Below are positions 50,570-58,560 of a stretch of 64,000 bases of DNA, in pieces (positions within the stretch are counted from its first letter, which is position 1; every line of letters begins with the position of its first letter). A program made the translations under genes and the position numbers. Below the pieces are notes generated by a model. That model saw only the letters and a program-made list of their open reading frames with translations. It was not told the origin of the DNA and did no database searches. The DNA is taken from the NCBI GenBank assembly GCA_002314755.1, contig DCHC01000024.1, positions 1 to 64,000 on the forward strand. The letters are read 5' to 3'. The stretch is from Faecalibacterium sp. UBA1762. GTDB taxonomy: Bacteria; Bacillota; Clostridia; Oscillospirales; Ruminococcaceae.

Positions 50570-52408
50570 ATGTCTAAGATTATCGGTATTGACTTAGGTA
50601 CTACCAACAGCTGTGTAGCAGTTATCGAAGGCGGCGAGCCCGTCGTTATCGCAAACGCCGAGGGCGCGCGTACCACTCCCTCTGTTGTGGGCTTCAAGGG
50701 CGGCGAACGAATGGTCGGTCAGGTTGCAAAGCGTCAAGCTATTACCAACCCGGATGGCACGGTTTCCTCTATCAAGCGCAAGATGGGTACCAGCGAGAAG
50801 GTTACCATTGAGGGTAAATCCTACACCCCTCAAGAGATCAGCGCTATGATCCTGCAAAAGCTGAAGGCTGACGCTGAGGCTTATCTGGGCGAGAAGGTCA
50901 CCGAGGCAGTTATCACGGTTCCTGCTTATTTTAACGATAGCCAGCGTCAGGCTACTAAGGACGCCGGTGCAATTGCCGGTTTGGAGGTCAAGCGTATTAT
51001 TAACGAGCCCACTGCTGCTGCACTGGCCTACGGCGTGGACAAAGAGGAAGAGCAGAAGGTTTTGGTATACGACCTGGGCGGCGGAACCTTCGATGTTTCC
51101 ATCATTGAGGTTGGCGATGGCGTGACCGAGGTTCTGGCTACCAACGGCGATACCCGTTTGGGCGGCGACGACTTTGACCAGCGCGTGATCGATTGGCTGG
51201 CAGACGGATTTGCCCGTGAGAATGGCATTGACCTGCGCAAGGATAAGATGGCCCTGCAGCGCTTGAAAGAGGCTGCAGAGAAGGCCAAGATAGAGTTGTC
51301 CGGTGTGACCAGTACCGCAATCAACCTGCCCTTTATTACCGCTGACGCTACCGGCCCCAAGCACCTGGATACCACCTTGACCCGTGCAAAGTTCAATGAG
51401 CTGACCGCTGATCTGGTCGAGCGTACTATGGGACCCACCCGTCAGGCTATGGCGGATGCCGGTCTGCAGCCCAGTGACCTGCACAAGGTTCTGCTGGTTG
51501 GCGGTTCCAGCCGTATTCCCGCGGTTCAGGACGCAGTCAAGAAGTTTATGGGTACAGAGCCTTTCAAGGGCATTAACCCGGATGAGTGCGTTGCTATCGG
51601 CGCTTCTATCCAGGGCGGCGTTTTGGGCGGTGATGTCAAGGGCTTGCTGCTGATGGATGTCACCCCGCTGAGCCTGGGCATTGAAACCTACGGCGGTGTC
51701 TGCACCAAGATTATTGAGCGCAACACCTCTATCCCCACCAAGAAGAGCCAGGTCTTCTCTACCGCGGCAGATAACCAGCCCAGCGTGGAGGTCAATGTTC
51801 TGCAGGGCGAGCGCGAGATGGCACGGGATAATAAAAGCCTGGGAACCTTCCATCTGGATGGCATTCCTGCTGCACCCCGCGGCGTACCTCAGATTGAGGT
51901 TACCTTTGATATTGACGCCAACGGCATTGTTAATGTTTCCGCCAAGGATTTGGGCACCGGTAAGGATGCGCACATCACCATTACATCTTCCTCTAACATG
52001 AGCAAGGAGGATGTGGAGAAGGCAGTCAAGGAAGCAGAGCAGTTTGCTGAGCAGGACAAGAAGAAGAAGGAAGAGATTGAGCTGCGCAACACAGCTGACC
52101 AGATGGTTTACACCACCGAAAAGACTGTCAGCGATCTGGGCGACAAGCTGACCGAGCAGGAGAAGGGCGACCTGGAAACCAAGAAGGAAGCGCTGAAGGA
52201 AGCCCTGAAGGGCAGTGACTTGGAGGCTATCAAGGCTAAGCAGGAGGATCTGCAAAAGGCGATGTACGCTGTCAGCGAAAAGGTTTACGCTGCTGCGCAG
52301 GCGGCTCAGGGCACACAGGATCCCAACGGCGCAGCCGGTGCTGCAGGCGCTGCTAACGGCGGTAAGCCGGATGACGGCTATGTCGACGCCGACTTTAAGG
52401 AAGTTTAA
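50570..52408 (+). CDS. dnaK: Molecular chaperone DnaK (Hsp70)
   Basis: An ATP-dependent chaperone of 612 residues. N-terminal ATPase domain: IGIDLGTTNSCVAV, VITVPAYFNDSQRQATKDAGAIAGLEVKRIINEPTAAALAYG, VYDLGGGTFDVSI, VLLVGGSSRIPAVQD. Substrate domain after the linker GLLLMDVTPLSLGIETYGG, then a helical lid and a flexible alanine/glycine-rich tail ending DADFKEV. It is short of the E. coli length, as usual for Gram-positives. It has a 137-base gap after grpE, biased codons and a strong GGAG ribosome-binding site. It is followed by a structured intercistronic region before dnaJ. Confidence 0.97.
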   Translation: MSKIIGIDLGTTNSCVAVIEGGEPVVIANAEGARTTPSVVGFKGGERMVGQVAKRQAITNPDGTVSSIKRKMGTSEKVTIEGKSYTPQEISAMILQKLKADAEAYLGEKVTEAVITVPAYFNDSQRQATKDAGAIAGLEVKRIINEPTAAALAYGVDKEEEQKVLVYDLGGGTFDVSIIEVGDGVTEVLATNGDTRLGGDDFDQRVIDWLADGFARENGIDLRKDKMALQRLKEAAEKAKIELSGVTSTAINLPFITADATGPKHLDTTLTRAKFNELTADLVERTMGPTRQAMADAGLQPSDLHKVLLVGGSSRIPAVQDAVKKFMGTEPFKGINPDECVAIGASIQGGVLGGDVKGLLLMDVTPLSLGIETYGGVCTKIIERNTSIPTKKSQVFSTAADNQPSVEVNVLQGEREMARDNKSLGTFHLDGIPAAPRGVPQIEVTFDIDANGIVNVSAKDLGTGKDAHITITSSSNMSKEDVEKAVKEAEQFAEQDKKKKEEIELRNTADQMVYTTEKTVSDLGDKLTEQEKGDLETKKEALKEALKGSDLEAIKAKQEDLQKAMYAVSEKVYAAAQAAQGTQDPNGAAGAAGAANGGKPDDGYVDADFKEV

Positions 52409-52422
52409 TAGAATAAAGAGTT

Positions 52423-52507
52423 ACCGTCTGGGGTACAGACGGTTGGGCGCAGGGCGGCTCGCAGAGGGTTTTTCCCCGGCGGGCTGCCCGCTGTGCCGTT
52501 ATGGGGA
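52423..52507 (+). other. Structured intercistronic RNA between dnaK and dnaJ
   Basis: The first hairpin is ACCGTCTG (52423-52430) / CAGACGGT (52436-52443). The second, longer element pairs GGCGCAG-GGCGGC (52446-52458) with GCTGCC-CG-CTGTGCC (52493-52507). Neither is followed by a T tract, so they look like mRNA stabilisers or processing signals rather than terminators. Confidence 0.5.
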
Positions 52508-52602
52508 AAGAGCGGTTTCCCGCTACTGACAGACGGGGAGAAACGCTGTTACCCGGTGGATAAGCCGACCCCGACCTTTTCATAAGGAGAAAAAGAAAGA
52601 AT

Positions 52603-53748
52603 ATGGCAGACAAACGCGATTATTATGAGGTTTTAGAGATCGAAAAGACCGCCTCGGATGACGAGATCAAAAAAGCCTATCGCAAACAGGCAAAAAAATA
52701 TCATCCTGACCTGCACCCCGGTGATAAAGAGTGCGAGGAAAAGATGAAAGAGGTCAATGAGGCGTACGGCATTTTAAGTGATCCGGAGAAAAAAGCCCGC
52801 TATGATCAGTACGGCTTTGCCGGGGTGGATCCCAACTACGGCGCCGGCGGCAGTGGCTTTGGCGGCGGGTTTGGTGATTTTGATCTGGGTGATATTTTCG
52901 GCAGCTTTTTCGGCGGTGGCTTTGGCGGTGGGCAACAGCGTAACCCCAATGCTCCCCGACAGGGTGAAAATTTGCGTGCCCATCTGGAAATCAGCTTTAT
53001 GGAGGCTGTACACGGTTGTACCAAAACAGTGACGGTGGGCAGAAGAGACGCTTGTCCGGACTGTAACGGTACCGGTGCGGCCAAAGGAACCAGCCCGGAA
53101 ACCTGTCCCGACTGTCACGGCAGCGGGACGGTAAATATCCAGCAGCGTACGCCCTTTGGTATGATGCAAAGCCGTCAACCCTGTTCCCGTTGTAGCGGCA
53201 AGGGGCGAATTATCAAGGATCCCTGCCGGAAATGTAACGGAACCGGACGCGTGGCAACCAATAAAAAATACGAGGTCAACATTCCGGCCGGTATAGACGA
53301 CGATCAAAGCATTGCGCTGCGCGGCCTGGGAAATGCCGGTGTCAACGGCGGTCCGGCAGGCGACCTGGTGGTGAATGTCACCGTGCGGGAGGATGAAGTC
53401 TTCCAGCGGGACCGTTTTGATGTGTATGTCAATGTACCTATTACCTATGCACAGGCTGCAATCGGTGCAGAGGTAGTGGTGCCCACCGTTGACGGCAAGG
53501 TACAGTATTCCGTGCCGGAGGGTACCCAGCCCGGAACCACATTCCGTCTTCGCGGAAAGGGTATTCAGTATCTGAACGGCCGGGGGCGCGGCGACCAGTA
53601 TGTCCGGGTAAATGTGGAGGTCCCCCATAAGCTTTCCCGCGAGCAGCGCAAGGCGCTGGAAGCCTTTGAACAGACTATGAAGGAAGATAATTACGAACAG
53701 CGTAAAGGATTTTCCAAACGGCTGAAAGAGATGTTCGGCGATAAATAA
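52603..53748 (+). CDS. dnaJ: Chaperone DnaJ (Hsp40)
   Basis: The co-chaperone that delivers substrates to DnaK and stimulates its ATPase. The 381-residue product is a complete type I DnaJ: J domain (about 5-70) with the HPD triad in KKYHPDLHPG, a glycine/phenylalanine-rich linker (about 75-115), four CxxCxGxG zinc repeats (CPDCNGTG, CPDCHGSG, CSRCSGKG, CRKCNGTG) and the C-terminal substrate domain (NIPAGIDDDQSIALRGLGNAG). It is the last gene of the CIRCE operon, 194 bases after dnaK across a structured spacer, ending in a terminator. Confidence 0.97.
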   Translation: MADKRDYYEVLEIEKTASDDEIKKAYRKQAKKYHPDLHPGDKECEEKMKEVNEAYGILSDPEKKARYDQYGFAGVDPNYGAGGSGFGGGFGDFDLGDIFGSFFGGGFGGGQQRNPNAPRQGENLRAHLEISFMEAVHGCTKTVTVGRRDACPDCNGTGAAKGTSPETCPDCHGSGTVNIQQRTPFGMMQSRQPCSRCSGKGRIIKDPCRKCNGTGRVATNKKYEVNIPAGIDDDQSIALRGLGNAGVNGGPAGDLVVNVTVREDEVFQRDRFDVYVNVPITYAQAAIGAEVVVPTVDGKVQYSVPEGTQPGTTFRLRGKGIQYLNGRGRGDQYVRVNVEVPHKLSREQRKALEAFEQTMKEDNYEQRKGFSKRLKEMFGDK

Positions 53749-53775
53749 AACACACTGTGAATAAATATCCCGCAC

Positions 53776-53812
53776 AGTCGGTCGGTACAGCAAGGTATCG
53801 GCCGGCTTTTTT
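53776..53812 (+). terminator. Terminator of the dnaJ transcript
   Basis: A 13-bp stem (53776-53788 with 53795-53807, three G-U pairs) followed by at least seven T. Confidence 0.85.
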
Positions 53813-53827
53813 TTGCTGATGAAATAA

Positions 53828-53856
53828 AAAAACAGCCCGGAATTATTCCGGGCTGC
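53828..53856 (-). terminator. Terminator of the lysine transporter gene
   Basis: On the minus strand CAGCCCGGAA and TTCCGGGCTG form a perfect 10-bp stem with a 3-nt loop followed by a T run. Confidence 0.88.
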
Positions 53857-53884
53857 TGAGAGAATCTAATGGGTTAAACGGTAC

Positions 53885-55402
53885 TCAGGTTTTAGCCTTT
53901 TGGCGGCTGCGGATGAACAGCAGCACGGTTAGGATTAGTACAGAGCCGATTGCAAGGCAGATAACAGCGTTTTGGATAAAGCCTGCCAGAATGTAGCAGA
54001 CAAAGCTGACACCGGCAACAGTCAGGGCGTAGGGCAGCTGCGTAGAAACATGGGAGACATGATCAACGTTGGCACCGGCAGAAGCCATGATGGTAGTGTC
54101 AGAGATGGGGCTGCAGTGGTCACCGCAGACAGCACCTGCCAGGCAGGCGGAGATACCGACAATCATCAGCGGACTGGAGGTATCGAAGATAGCGGTAACA
54201 ATGGGAATCAGAATGCCGAAGGTGCCCCAGGAGGTACCGGTGGCAAAAGCAAGACCGCAGGCAACCAGGAAGATGATGGCGGGCAGCATATTGAACAGAC
54301 CCTCGGAAGCGCCCTTAACAACGCCCTCAACAAAATCAGCAGCACCCAGCATACCGGTCATGCTCTTTAAAGAAACAGCAAAGGTCAGAATCAACAGAGC
54401 AGGAACCATGGCATTGAAGCCCTTGGGTACACATTCCATAACGGTCTTGAAGTTGACAACACGGCGAATCAGCAGATAGACAATGGTCAGCAGCAGGGCG
54501 ATCAGAGCACCCCACGGCAGGCCGATAAAGGCATCTGTGTTACCGAAGGCGGCGATAAAATCACCGGCGCAATCGGTGCCGCCCCAGGCGTCCACGCCGA
54601 AGAAACCGCCGACATAAATCAAGCCCAGAACACAACAGACGATCAGCAACAGGACGGGGTGCATCATATCAATTACGCGGGCACGGTTATTTTCCACGCT
54701 CTCGTCATTGCCCAGGCTGCCCAATTCATACTTCTGCATGGCTGTCAGCTCGGCGGCTGCCATGGGGCCGTAGTCTACACCGATAATGCTCAAAGCAATG
54801 ATAAAGACAAAGGTCAGCAGAGAATAGAAGTTAAAGGGAATGGCACGGACAAATAGCTGAATGCCGGAAATGCCGGTATCCAGATCGGCTGCAACGCCGG
54901 AGACGGCAGCGGCCCAACTGGAGATGGGAGCAATCATGCAGACCGGTGCGGCAGTAGCATCAATCAAGTAAGCCAGCTTTGCGCGGCTGATGCGCTGCTT
55001 ATCTGTCAGCGGACGCATAACAGCTCCGACGGTCAGACAATTGAAGTAGTCATCAATGAAGATCAGAACGCCCAAAGCAAAGGTGGCGAGCATGGTGCCG
55101 GGACGGCTTTTGACATGGCTGGCGGCCCATTTGCCGAAAGCGGCGCTGCCGCCGGTGGCATTGACCAGAGCCACAAAAATGCCCAGGATAACCAGGAACA
55201 GGAAGATACCGGCATTATCAGAAATTGCGGTAATCAGACCGCCATTAACAATGGTATCCATAGTGGCTACAGGGGCAAAGTTGTTGACCAACAAAGCGCC
55301 GACCACGATGCCCACAAACAGGGAAGAGTAGGTCTCTTTGGTAATCAGTGCCAGGGCGATTGCGATAATCGGTGGCAACAAAGACCAGATCGTTGCGTAC
55401 AT
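53885..55402 (-). CDS. lysW: NhaC-family transporter under lysine riboswitch (predicted lysine transporter LysW)
   Basis: A 505-residue membrane protein of the NhaC Na+/H+ antiporter family with about eleven helices; signatures include LFVGIVVGALLVNNF, FIDDYFNCLTVGAVMRPLTDKQRISRAKLAYLIDATAAPVCMIAPISSWAA, FATGTSWGTFGILIPI and GAVCGDHCSPISDTTIMAS. The leader is a clear lysine riboswitch, and NhaC-like proteins behind such riboswitches have been predicted to import lysine (LysW), so the substrate is more likely lysine than Na+/H+ alone. AGGAGG precedes ATG 55402. Transcription runs from 55768 through the riboswitch. It is convergent with dnaJ. Confidence 0.9.
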   Translation of the reverse strand: MYATIWSLLPPIIAIALALITKETYSSLFVGIVVGALLVNNFAPVATMDTIVNGGLITAISDNAGIFLFLVILGIFVALVNATGGSAAFGKWAASHVKSRPGTMLATFALGVLIFIDDYFNCLTVGAVMRPLTDKQRISRAKLAYLIDATAAPVCMIAPISSWAAAVSGVAADLDTGISGIQLFVRAIPFNFYSLLTFVFIIALSIIGVDYGPMAAAELTAMQKYELGSLGNDESVENNRARVIDMMHPVLLLIVCCVLGLIYVGGFFGVDAWGGTDCAGDFIAAFGNTDAFIGLPWGALIALLLTIVYLLIRRVVNFKTVMECVPKGFNAMVPALLILTFAVSLKSMTGMLGAADFVEGVVKGASEGLFNMLPAIIFLVACGLAFATGTSWGTFGILIPIVTAIFDTSSPLMIVGISACLAGAVCGDHCSPISDTTIMASAGANVDHVSHVSTQLPYALTVAGVSFVCYILAGFIQNAVICLAIGSVLILTVLLFIRSRQKAKT

Positions 55403-55439
55403 AGTGTTATCCTCCTAAATCATTTTTTCCGGAAAAACA

Positions 55440-55690
55440 AAAAACATGAAACGAAATTGAGCAGTCCGTTTCATGTCAGGCATCACATATACGAAAAAAT
55501 GCATATGCAGTATCTGAAATGACAGCGCTCCACAATTTCTTGTGACAGTCCGACACATATTCTGTGTCGACCCAGCAAACAACCCTCTGGCAACGGATTG
55601 TTCACTTCGGCAGCTGCCCTGTTCCTTCCCCTGTGTTCGCCAACCCTGCGGGGAGTACTTGTGACACGCTGCGCCTCCATCATCATCAAT
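55440..55690 (-). promoter_or_regulatory. Lysine riboswitch (L box) with terminator
   Basis: The minus strand contains the L-box landmarks in order: GAGGCGC after the P1 strand TGATGG (near 55677-55682), a following CACAAGTACTCC, GGGGAAGGAAC, GCTGCCGAAGTGAACAA, TTGTTTGCTGGGTCGACAC, and the closing GGAGCGCTGTCA (P1' at 55520-55525). The expression platform is a terminator, ACATGAAACG (55444-55453) with CGTTTCATGT (55467-55476), followed on the minus strand by a T run. Binding of lysine should cause termination before the transporter gene. The remaining part of 55403-55850 holds only the promoter. Confidence 0.93.
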
Positions 55691-55744
55691 ATCGATTCAG
55701 TTTTTATCCCTCCGGCGACATTTTATGCCGTTTGGAATGTGTTT

Positions 55745-55773
55745 ATGTTAACATTTTTAAAATGTGCTGTCAA
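55745..55773 (-). promoter_or_regulatory. Promoter of the lysine riboswitch/lysW transcript
   Basis: On the minus strand TTGACA (55773-55768), 17 bp, TAACAT (55750-55745), about 55 bases before the aptamer. Confidence 0.75.
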
Positions 55774-55850
55774 CTGTTTTTTCACAAATCTGCACTTTTG
55801 TTAATCACAACGAAATTGCAATAGGAAAAATGTGCAGTTTACACAGAATT

Positions 55851-56072
55851 TTACAGGCAACTTGCAGGCGGGTAAGGGTCAAATCGGTCGGTTAAACCCA
55901 AAAGATAATCGGTAGAAGTGCCGTAAAATCGGGCTAAAGCAATTAAAATCTCAATGGGCAAACCCCGTTGCCCGTTTTCATATTGGGAGTAGGTATTCTG
56001 CCGGATATGCAAAATTTGTGCCAGTTGTGTTTGCGTTAAATCACGGTCTTCCCGCATATCTTTTAACCGCAT
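55851..56072 (-). CDS. Small XRE-family transcriptional regulator
   Basis: A 73-residue Cro/CI-type protein that is nearly all HTH domain: LKDMREDRDLTQTQLAQILHIRQNTYSQYENGQRGLPIEILIALARFYGTSTDYLLGLTD, the standard helix-turn-helix_3 layout with the Q-x-x-L-A and Y-x-x-Y-E-N-G recognition region. AAAGGGGG lies before ATG 56072. It is divergent from the zinc-ribbon gene, and a perfect palindrome lies between the two starts, so it probably represses both. The short protein with no effector domain resembles regulators of small mobile or stress modules. It is more AT-rich than the core genes. Confidence 0.88.
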   Translation of the reverse strand: MRLKDMREDRDLTQTQLAQILHIRQNTYSQYENGQRGLPIEILIALARFYGTSTDYLLGLTDRFDPYPPASCL

Positions 56073-56117
56073 CAGGTACCCGCCCCCTTTCCAGCACTAT
56101 TATATACAATCACGAAA

Positions 56118-56153
56118 TGAGATATTGAAATATATCTCAAATTGTGATAATAT
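56118..56153. promoter_or_regulatory. Divergent promoter region with palindromic operator
   Basis: TGAGATAT (56118-56125) and ATATCTCA (56132-56139) form a perfect inverted repeat with a 6-bp spacer. The plus promoter TTGAAA (56125-56130), 17 bp, extended TGA-TAATAT (56148-56153) has its -35 inside the palindrome. A minus-strand TATAAT (56104-56099) serves the XRE gene. XRE binding would control the plus promoter directly. Confidence 0.7.
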
Positions 56154-56184
56154 GGCAAAAGGGGGATTAACCCAAAAGGAGGAT

Positions 56185-56913
56185 TTGAAAATAAACGAAG
56201 AAAACAATGCTATCGAACAAGCAATTGAAGCTACAGACAGGCAGAATAGCTGTAGCAAGTGTGGGACAGCATTAACCGAGGGACAAAAGTACTGCCCCAA
56301 ATGCGGAGCCGCGCAAAATGCAAACCGAAAAGAATGTCCTAAATGCGGTTCTGTTTTGGAAAGTGATCAAGTCTTCTGTCCTAATTGTGGGCATAGAATT
56401 CGAAAAAAGACAAAGTTATTATGGTTAGTCATCGTTGTTGTGGTACTGACAACAATATTTGGCTTATTTGGACAAAGACTTTTTTTGACACAACCGGAAA
56501 AAATAGCGGTTCAAGCTGTAAAGGAACTGCAGGATACATTGTTAGCACCAGATACGATTCATATAATGAAAATCGGAGTACTTGAAAAAAATAAAGTGGA
56601 AGAAATTTATGGTAGCTGGGAGTATAATTGGCTTGTATATGTGTATTATTCTGCTGCTAATAAGGGCGGTGGGATAACCGACAAGGAATGCATAATTGGT
56701 TTAAATGATGATGGCGATATAAATATCACCAGGTATAAAGAGGATTACGAACTGGAAGAGGATGAGTTTCTTTATTTTCTTGTTAACAGAAAAATTACAA
56801 TGATTGGCAAATACCTCGATATTAAAAAGATTGTGAACGGTGTTGAGGTACCCATAAATGAAGGAGGAATGTATCAACTTAGCGCTGAGAAAATTGAAAA
56901 ACTTGTCAAATAG
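56185..56913 (+). CDS. Zinc-ribbon single-pass membrane protein of unknown function
   Basis: About 242 residues. The N-terminal cytoplasmic part has two zinc ribbons (CSKCG...CPKCG and CPKCG...CPNCG), then a basic RKKTK and a transmembrane helix LLWLVIVVVVLTTIFGLFG, then an extracytoplasmic domain with VQAVKELQDTLLAPDTIHIMKIGVLE and EIYGSWEYNWLVYVYYSAANKGG that I do not recognise. Start choice is unusual: a perfect AAGGAGG ends at 56182, TTG 56185 is only two bases away, and ATA 56191 sits at the ideal eight bases; ATG 56152 overlaps the -10. TTG is given provisionally. Codons are AT-rich, unlike neighbours. It is divergent from the XRE regulator. Confidence 0.75.
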   Translation: MKINEENNAIEQAIEATDRQNSCSKCGTALTEGQKYCPKCGAAQNANRKECPKCGSVLESDQVFCPNCGHRIRKKTKLLWLVIVVVVLTTIFGLFGQRLFLTQPEKIAVQAVKELQDTLLAPDTIHIMKIGVLEKNKVEEIYGSWEYNWLVYVYYSAANKGGGITDKECIIGLNDDGDINITRYKEDYELEEDEFLYFLVNRKITMIGKYLDIKKIVNGVEVPINEGGMYQLSAEKIEKLVK

Positions 56914-56932
56914 GATAGCTAAAAGTTACAAC

Positions 56933-56970
56933 AAAAGGGGAGCACTGCAAACGCAATGCTCCCCTTTTAG
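56933..56970 (+). terminator. Terminator of the zinc-ribbon gene
   Basis: AAAAGGGGAGCA (56933-56944) pairs perfectly with TGCTCCCCTTTT (56957-56968). Confidence 0.88.
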
Positions 56971-57008
56971 TAGTAATGGCAATTCTCGTATTCTTCTTCT
57001 GCGTCGGT

Positions 57009-57185
57009 TCACTCACCGGATATTTCGCTTTCCCATTTTGCGGCGGGCATATCCTGGTTGATAAGCATCTGCTCATATTCGGCAAGCTCTTTATCTCGCT
57101 TGCGCATGTACAGCCAAATGCCCAACACGGCACCCGCCAAGGTGCAAAAAGTAGCAAGCAACGTGATCCAAACAGATTTTTTCAT
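57009..57185 (-). CDS. Small membrane protein, 58 residues
   Basis: A short gene below the usual 60-residue cut-off. On the minus strand from ATG 57185 it reads MKKSVWITLLATFCTLAGAV, continues through LGIWLYM to complete one transmembrane helix, then a basic RKRDKE and a soluble tail EYEQMLINQDMPAAKWESEISGE. A strong AAGGAGG lies ten bases before the ATG, which is the main support. Function unknown. It sits between the zinc-ribbon gene (convergent) and the GH-like gene series. A CCCCCC/GGGGGG hairpin lies upstream near 57215-57231. Confidence 0.7.
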   Translation of the reverse strand: MKKSVWITLLATFCTLAGAVLGIWLYMRKRDKELAEYEQMLINQDMPAAKWESEISGE

Positions 57186-57371
57186 AAGATATACGCCTCC
57201 TTATTACATGCAGCCCCCCAAAAAGGGGGGGCAAGTTTGAAATCAAAAAATAGTCCCTGCCCCTATTATATCCGGACAAAACAATTTTTACAAGAACCCC
57301 AATGCGCAAAACTGCAATTTTACAAGCTTTTTACAGGACAGACATACTGCTTTTAGGCTGTGGGTGCCCAA

Positions 57372-58523
57372 TCAGACGGTTTTGCCGTCATCCTGTAGCA
57401 GAAACATCTGGCCGGGGGCTAGCCATTCGTCAAAGCTTTGGCCGAAAATACTGCCCTGCACCCGCTCAATATCCCGCTGGCGGTTATTGACAATGACGGT
57501 AAAGTCACCGTCAGAGGACGCAAAGCGGGAAAGAATCAGCTCGCCGCGGTAATCACAGGAAAACTGTAACCCGGGAATATCCCCATGGGTGTACAGCGCA
57601 GTTCCACCCCAGCTGCGTCCGGTATGCCAGACCTTTTGCAGGGTGGCGGAAAAAATCCGCCCGGCATAGTAATCCATAAAAATCCGGTTGGTGCGGCGCA
57701 ATCTGCCGTACATCTCTGTCTTTTTGTAGTACAGATCAAAAGGAGATTCCCGGTAGGAGCTTTCCTTATACCGTCCATACAGGTAAAACCACAAAAGCCC
57801 TTTTGCCCCGTGGGCAACAGCGGTCGAAAGCTGCCAGCGTAAGTCGTCTTCAGTGGGCACGCGGTAATGCCAGTGTCCGACCGAGAGCAAGGTGGTCCAG
57901 AAGGGTACACCTGCATTTTCCGCAGCAAGACGGTATTGATTCAGGTTATAGAAATAGTTTTCGATACCGAATTCCTCAAAATAATATCGGCACTGGGCGT
58001 AGCAGTCATAGCTCAGCAGCGGCAGACCGGATTTTTTGACGGTATCGGACAGGAACGCAGAGTATCCGGCGCTCGGTACCCCGGTGAGCTTTTCAAAGTT
58101 ATCCTCAAACATGGGGATAAAATTGACAAACGGCCGGGCATACTCTTTGACAATGGCAATGCTTTGCAGCAGCGCCGGCCAATCCTCTTTTAATGGTTCG
58201 TCCCCCACATGGAAAGCCCAAAAGGCGGCATGTCCGGCAAAATCCGCAGCAGCCTCGGCCACATCTGCCCGGAACGCCGCCTCCCCCACCTGCATCAAAT
58301 GACGCCAATGGACACGGCAGTCGCAGACGATAAGGGCAATCCCCTGCATTTCACAGGCGTCCAGCTCCCGCAGAATATGGCTGCGCTCTTTCTCACAAGC
58401 CGAGTGCATCTCGCTGCTCATGGCAAGATTCAAGCCTAAGTCATGCCAGTCCTCGGCGGCGGATTCCGGCTGCAGAATGCCGCAATCCACATAGTTCCAA
58501 AAGCCGATTCGGAATTGATCCAT
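57372..58523 (-). CDS. Predicted TIM-barrel glycosidase-like protein
   Basis: A 383-residue cytoplasmic protein that I do not assign to a family. It starts FRIGFWNYVDCGILQPESAAEDWHDLGLNLAMSSEM, continues with HAAFWAFHVGDEPLKEDWPALLQSI (a D-E-P motif at a barrel strand end, often the catalytic acid in such proteins), LPLLSYDCYAQCRYYFEE, GVPFWTTLLSVGHWHYRVPTEDDLRWQLSTAVAHGAKGLLWFYLYGRY, and ends in a small beta domain. The pattern matches GH-A-type barrel proteins that follow GH42/GH5-like folds. ATG 58523 follows GGAGGGG. It is 37 bases downstream of the alpha/beta hydrolase, probably the same transcript. Confidence 0.65.
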   Translation of the reverse strand: MDQFRIGFWNYVDCGILQPESAAEDWHDLGLNLAMSSEMHSACEKERSHILRELDACEMQGIALIVCDCRVHWRHLMQVGEAAFRADVAEAAADFAGHAAFWAFHVGDEPLKEDWPALLQSIAIVKEYARPFVNFIPMFEDNFEKLTGVPSAGYSAFLSDTVKKSGLPLLSYDCYAQCRYYFEEFGIENYFYNLNQYRLAAENAGVPFWTTLLSVGHWHYRVPTEDDLRWQLSTAVAHGAKGLLWFYLYGRYKESSYRESPFDLYYKKTEMYGRLRRTNRIFMDYYAGRIFSATLQKVWHTGRSWGGTALYTHGDIPGLQFSCDYRGELILSRFASSDGDFTVIVNNRQRDIERVQGSIFGQSFDEWLAPGQMFLLQDDGKTV

Positions 58524-58560
58524 TGCAGAACCCCTCCGGTTGTCTGATTTCGGTATCCGG

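Noticed and set aside
50594..52255. 553-codon minus-strand open frame antisense to dnaK
   Set aside because: A well-known artefact of biased dnaK codons; low-complexity Leu/Gly/Asn composition and no ribosome-binding site.
55483..55824. Two short open frames (68 and 86 codons) upstream of lysW
   Set aside because: The interval is explained by a lysine riboswitch and its promoter; neither frame has a ribosome-binding site.
57210..57231. C/G-run hairpin as a phase-variable homopolymer
   Set aside because: It lies outside any coding frame and forms a simple CCCCCC/GGGGGG hairpin; no evidence of switching.
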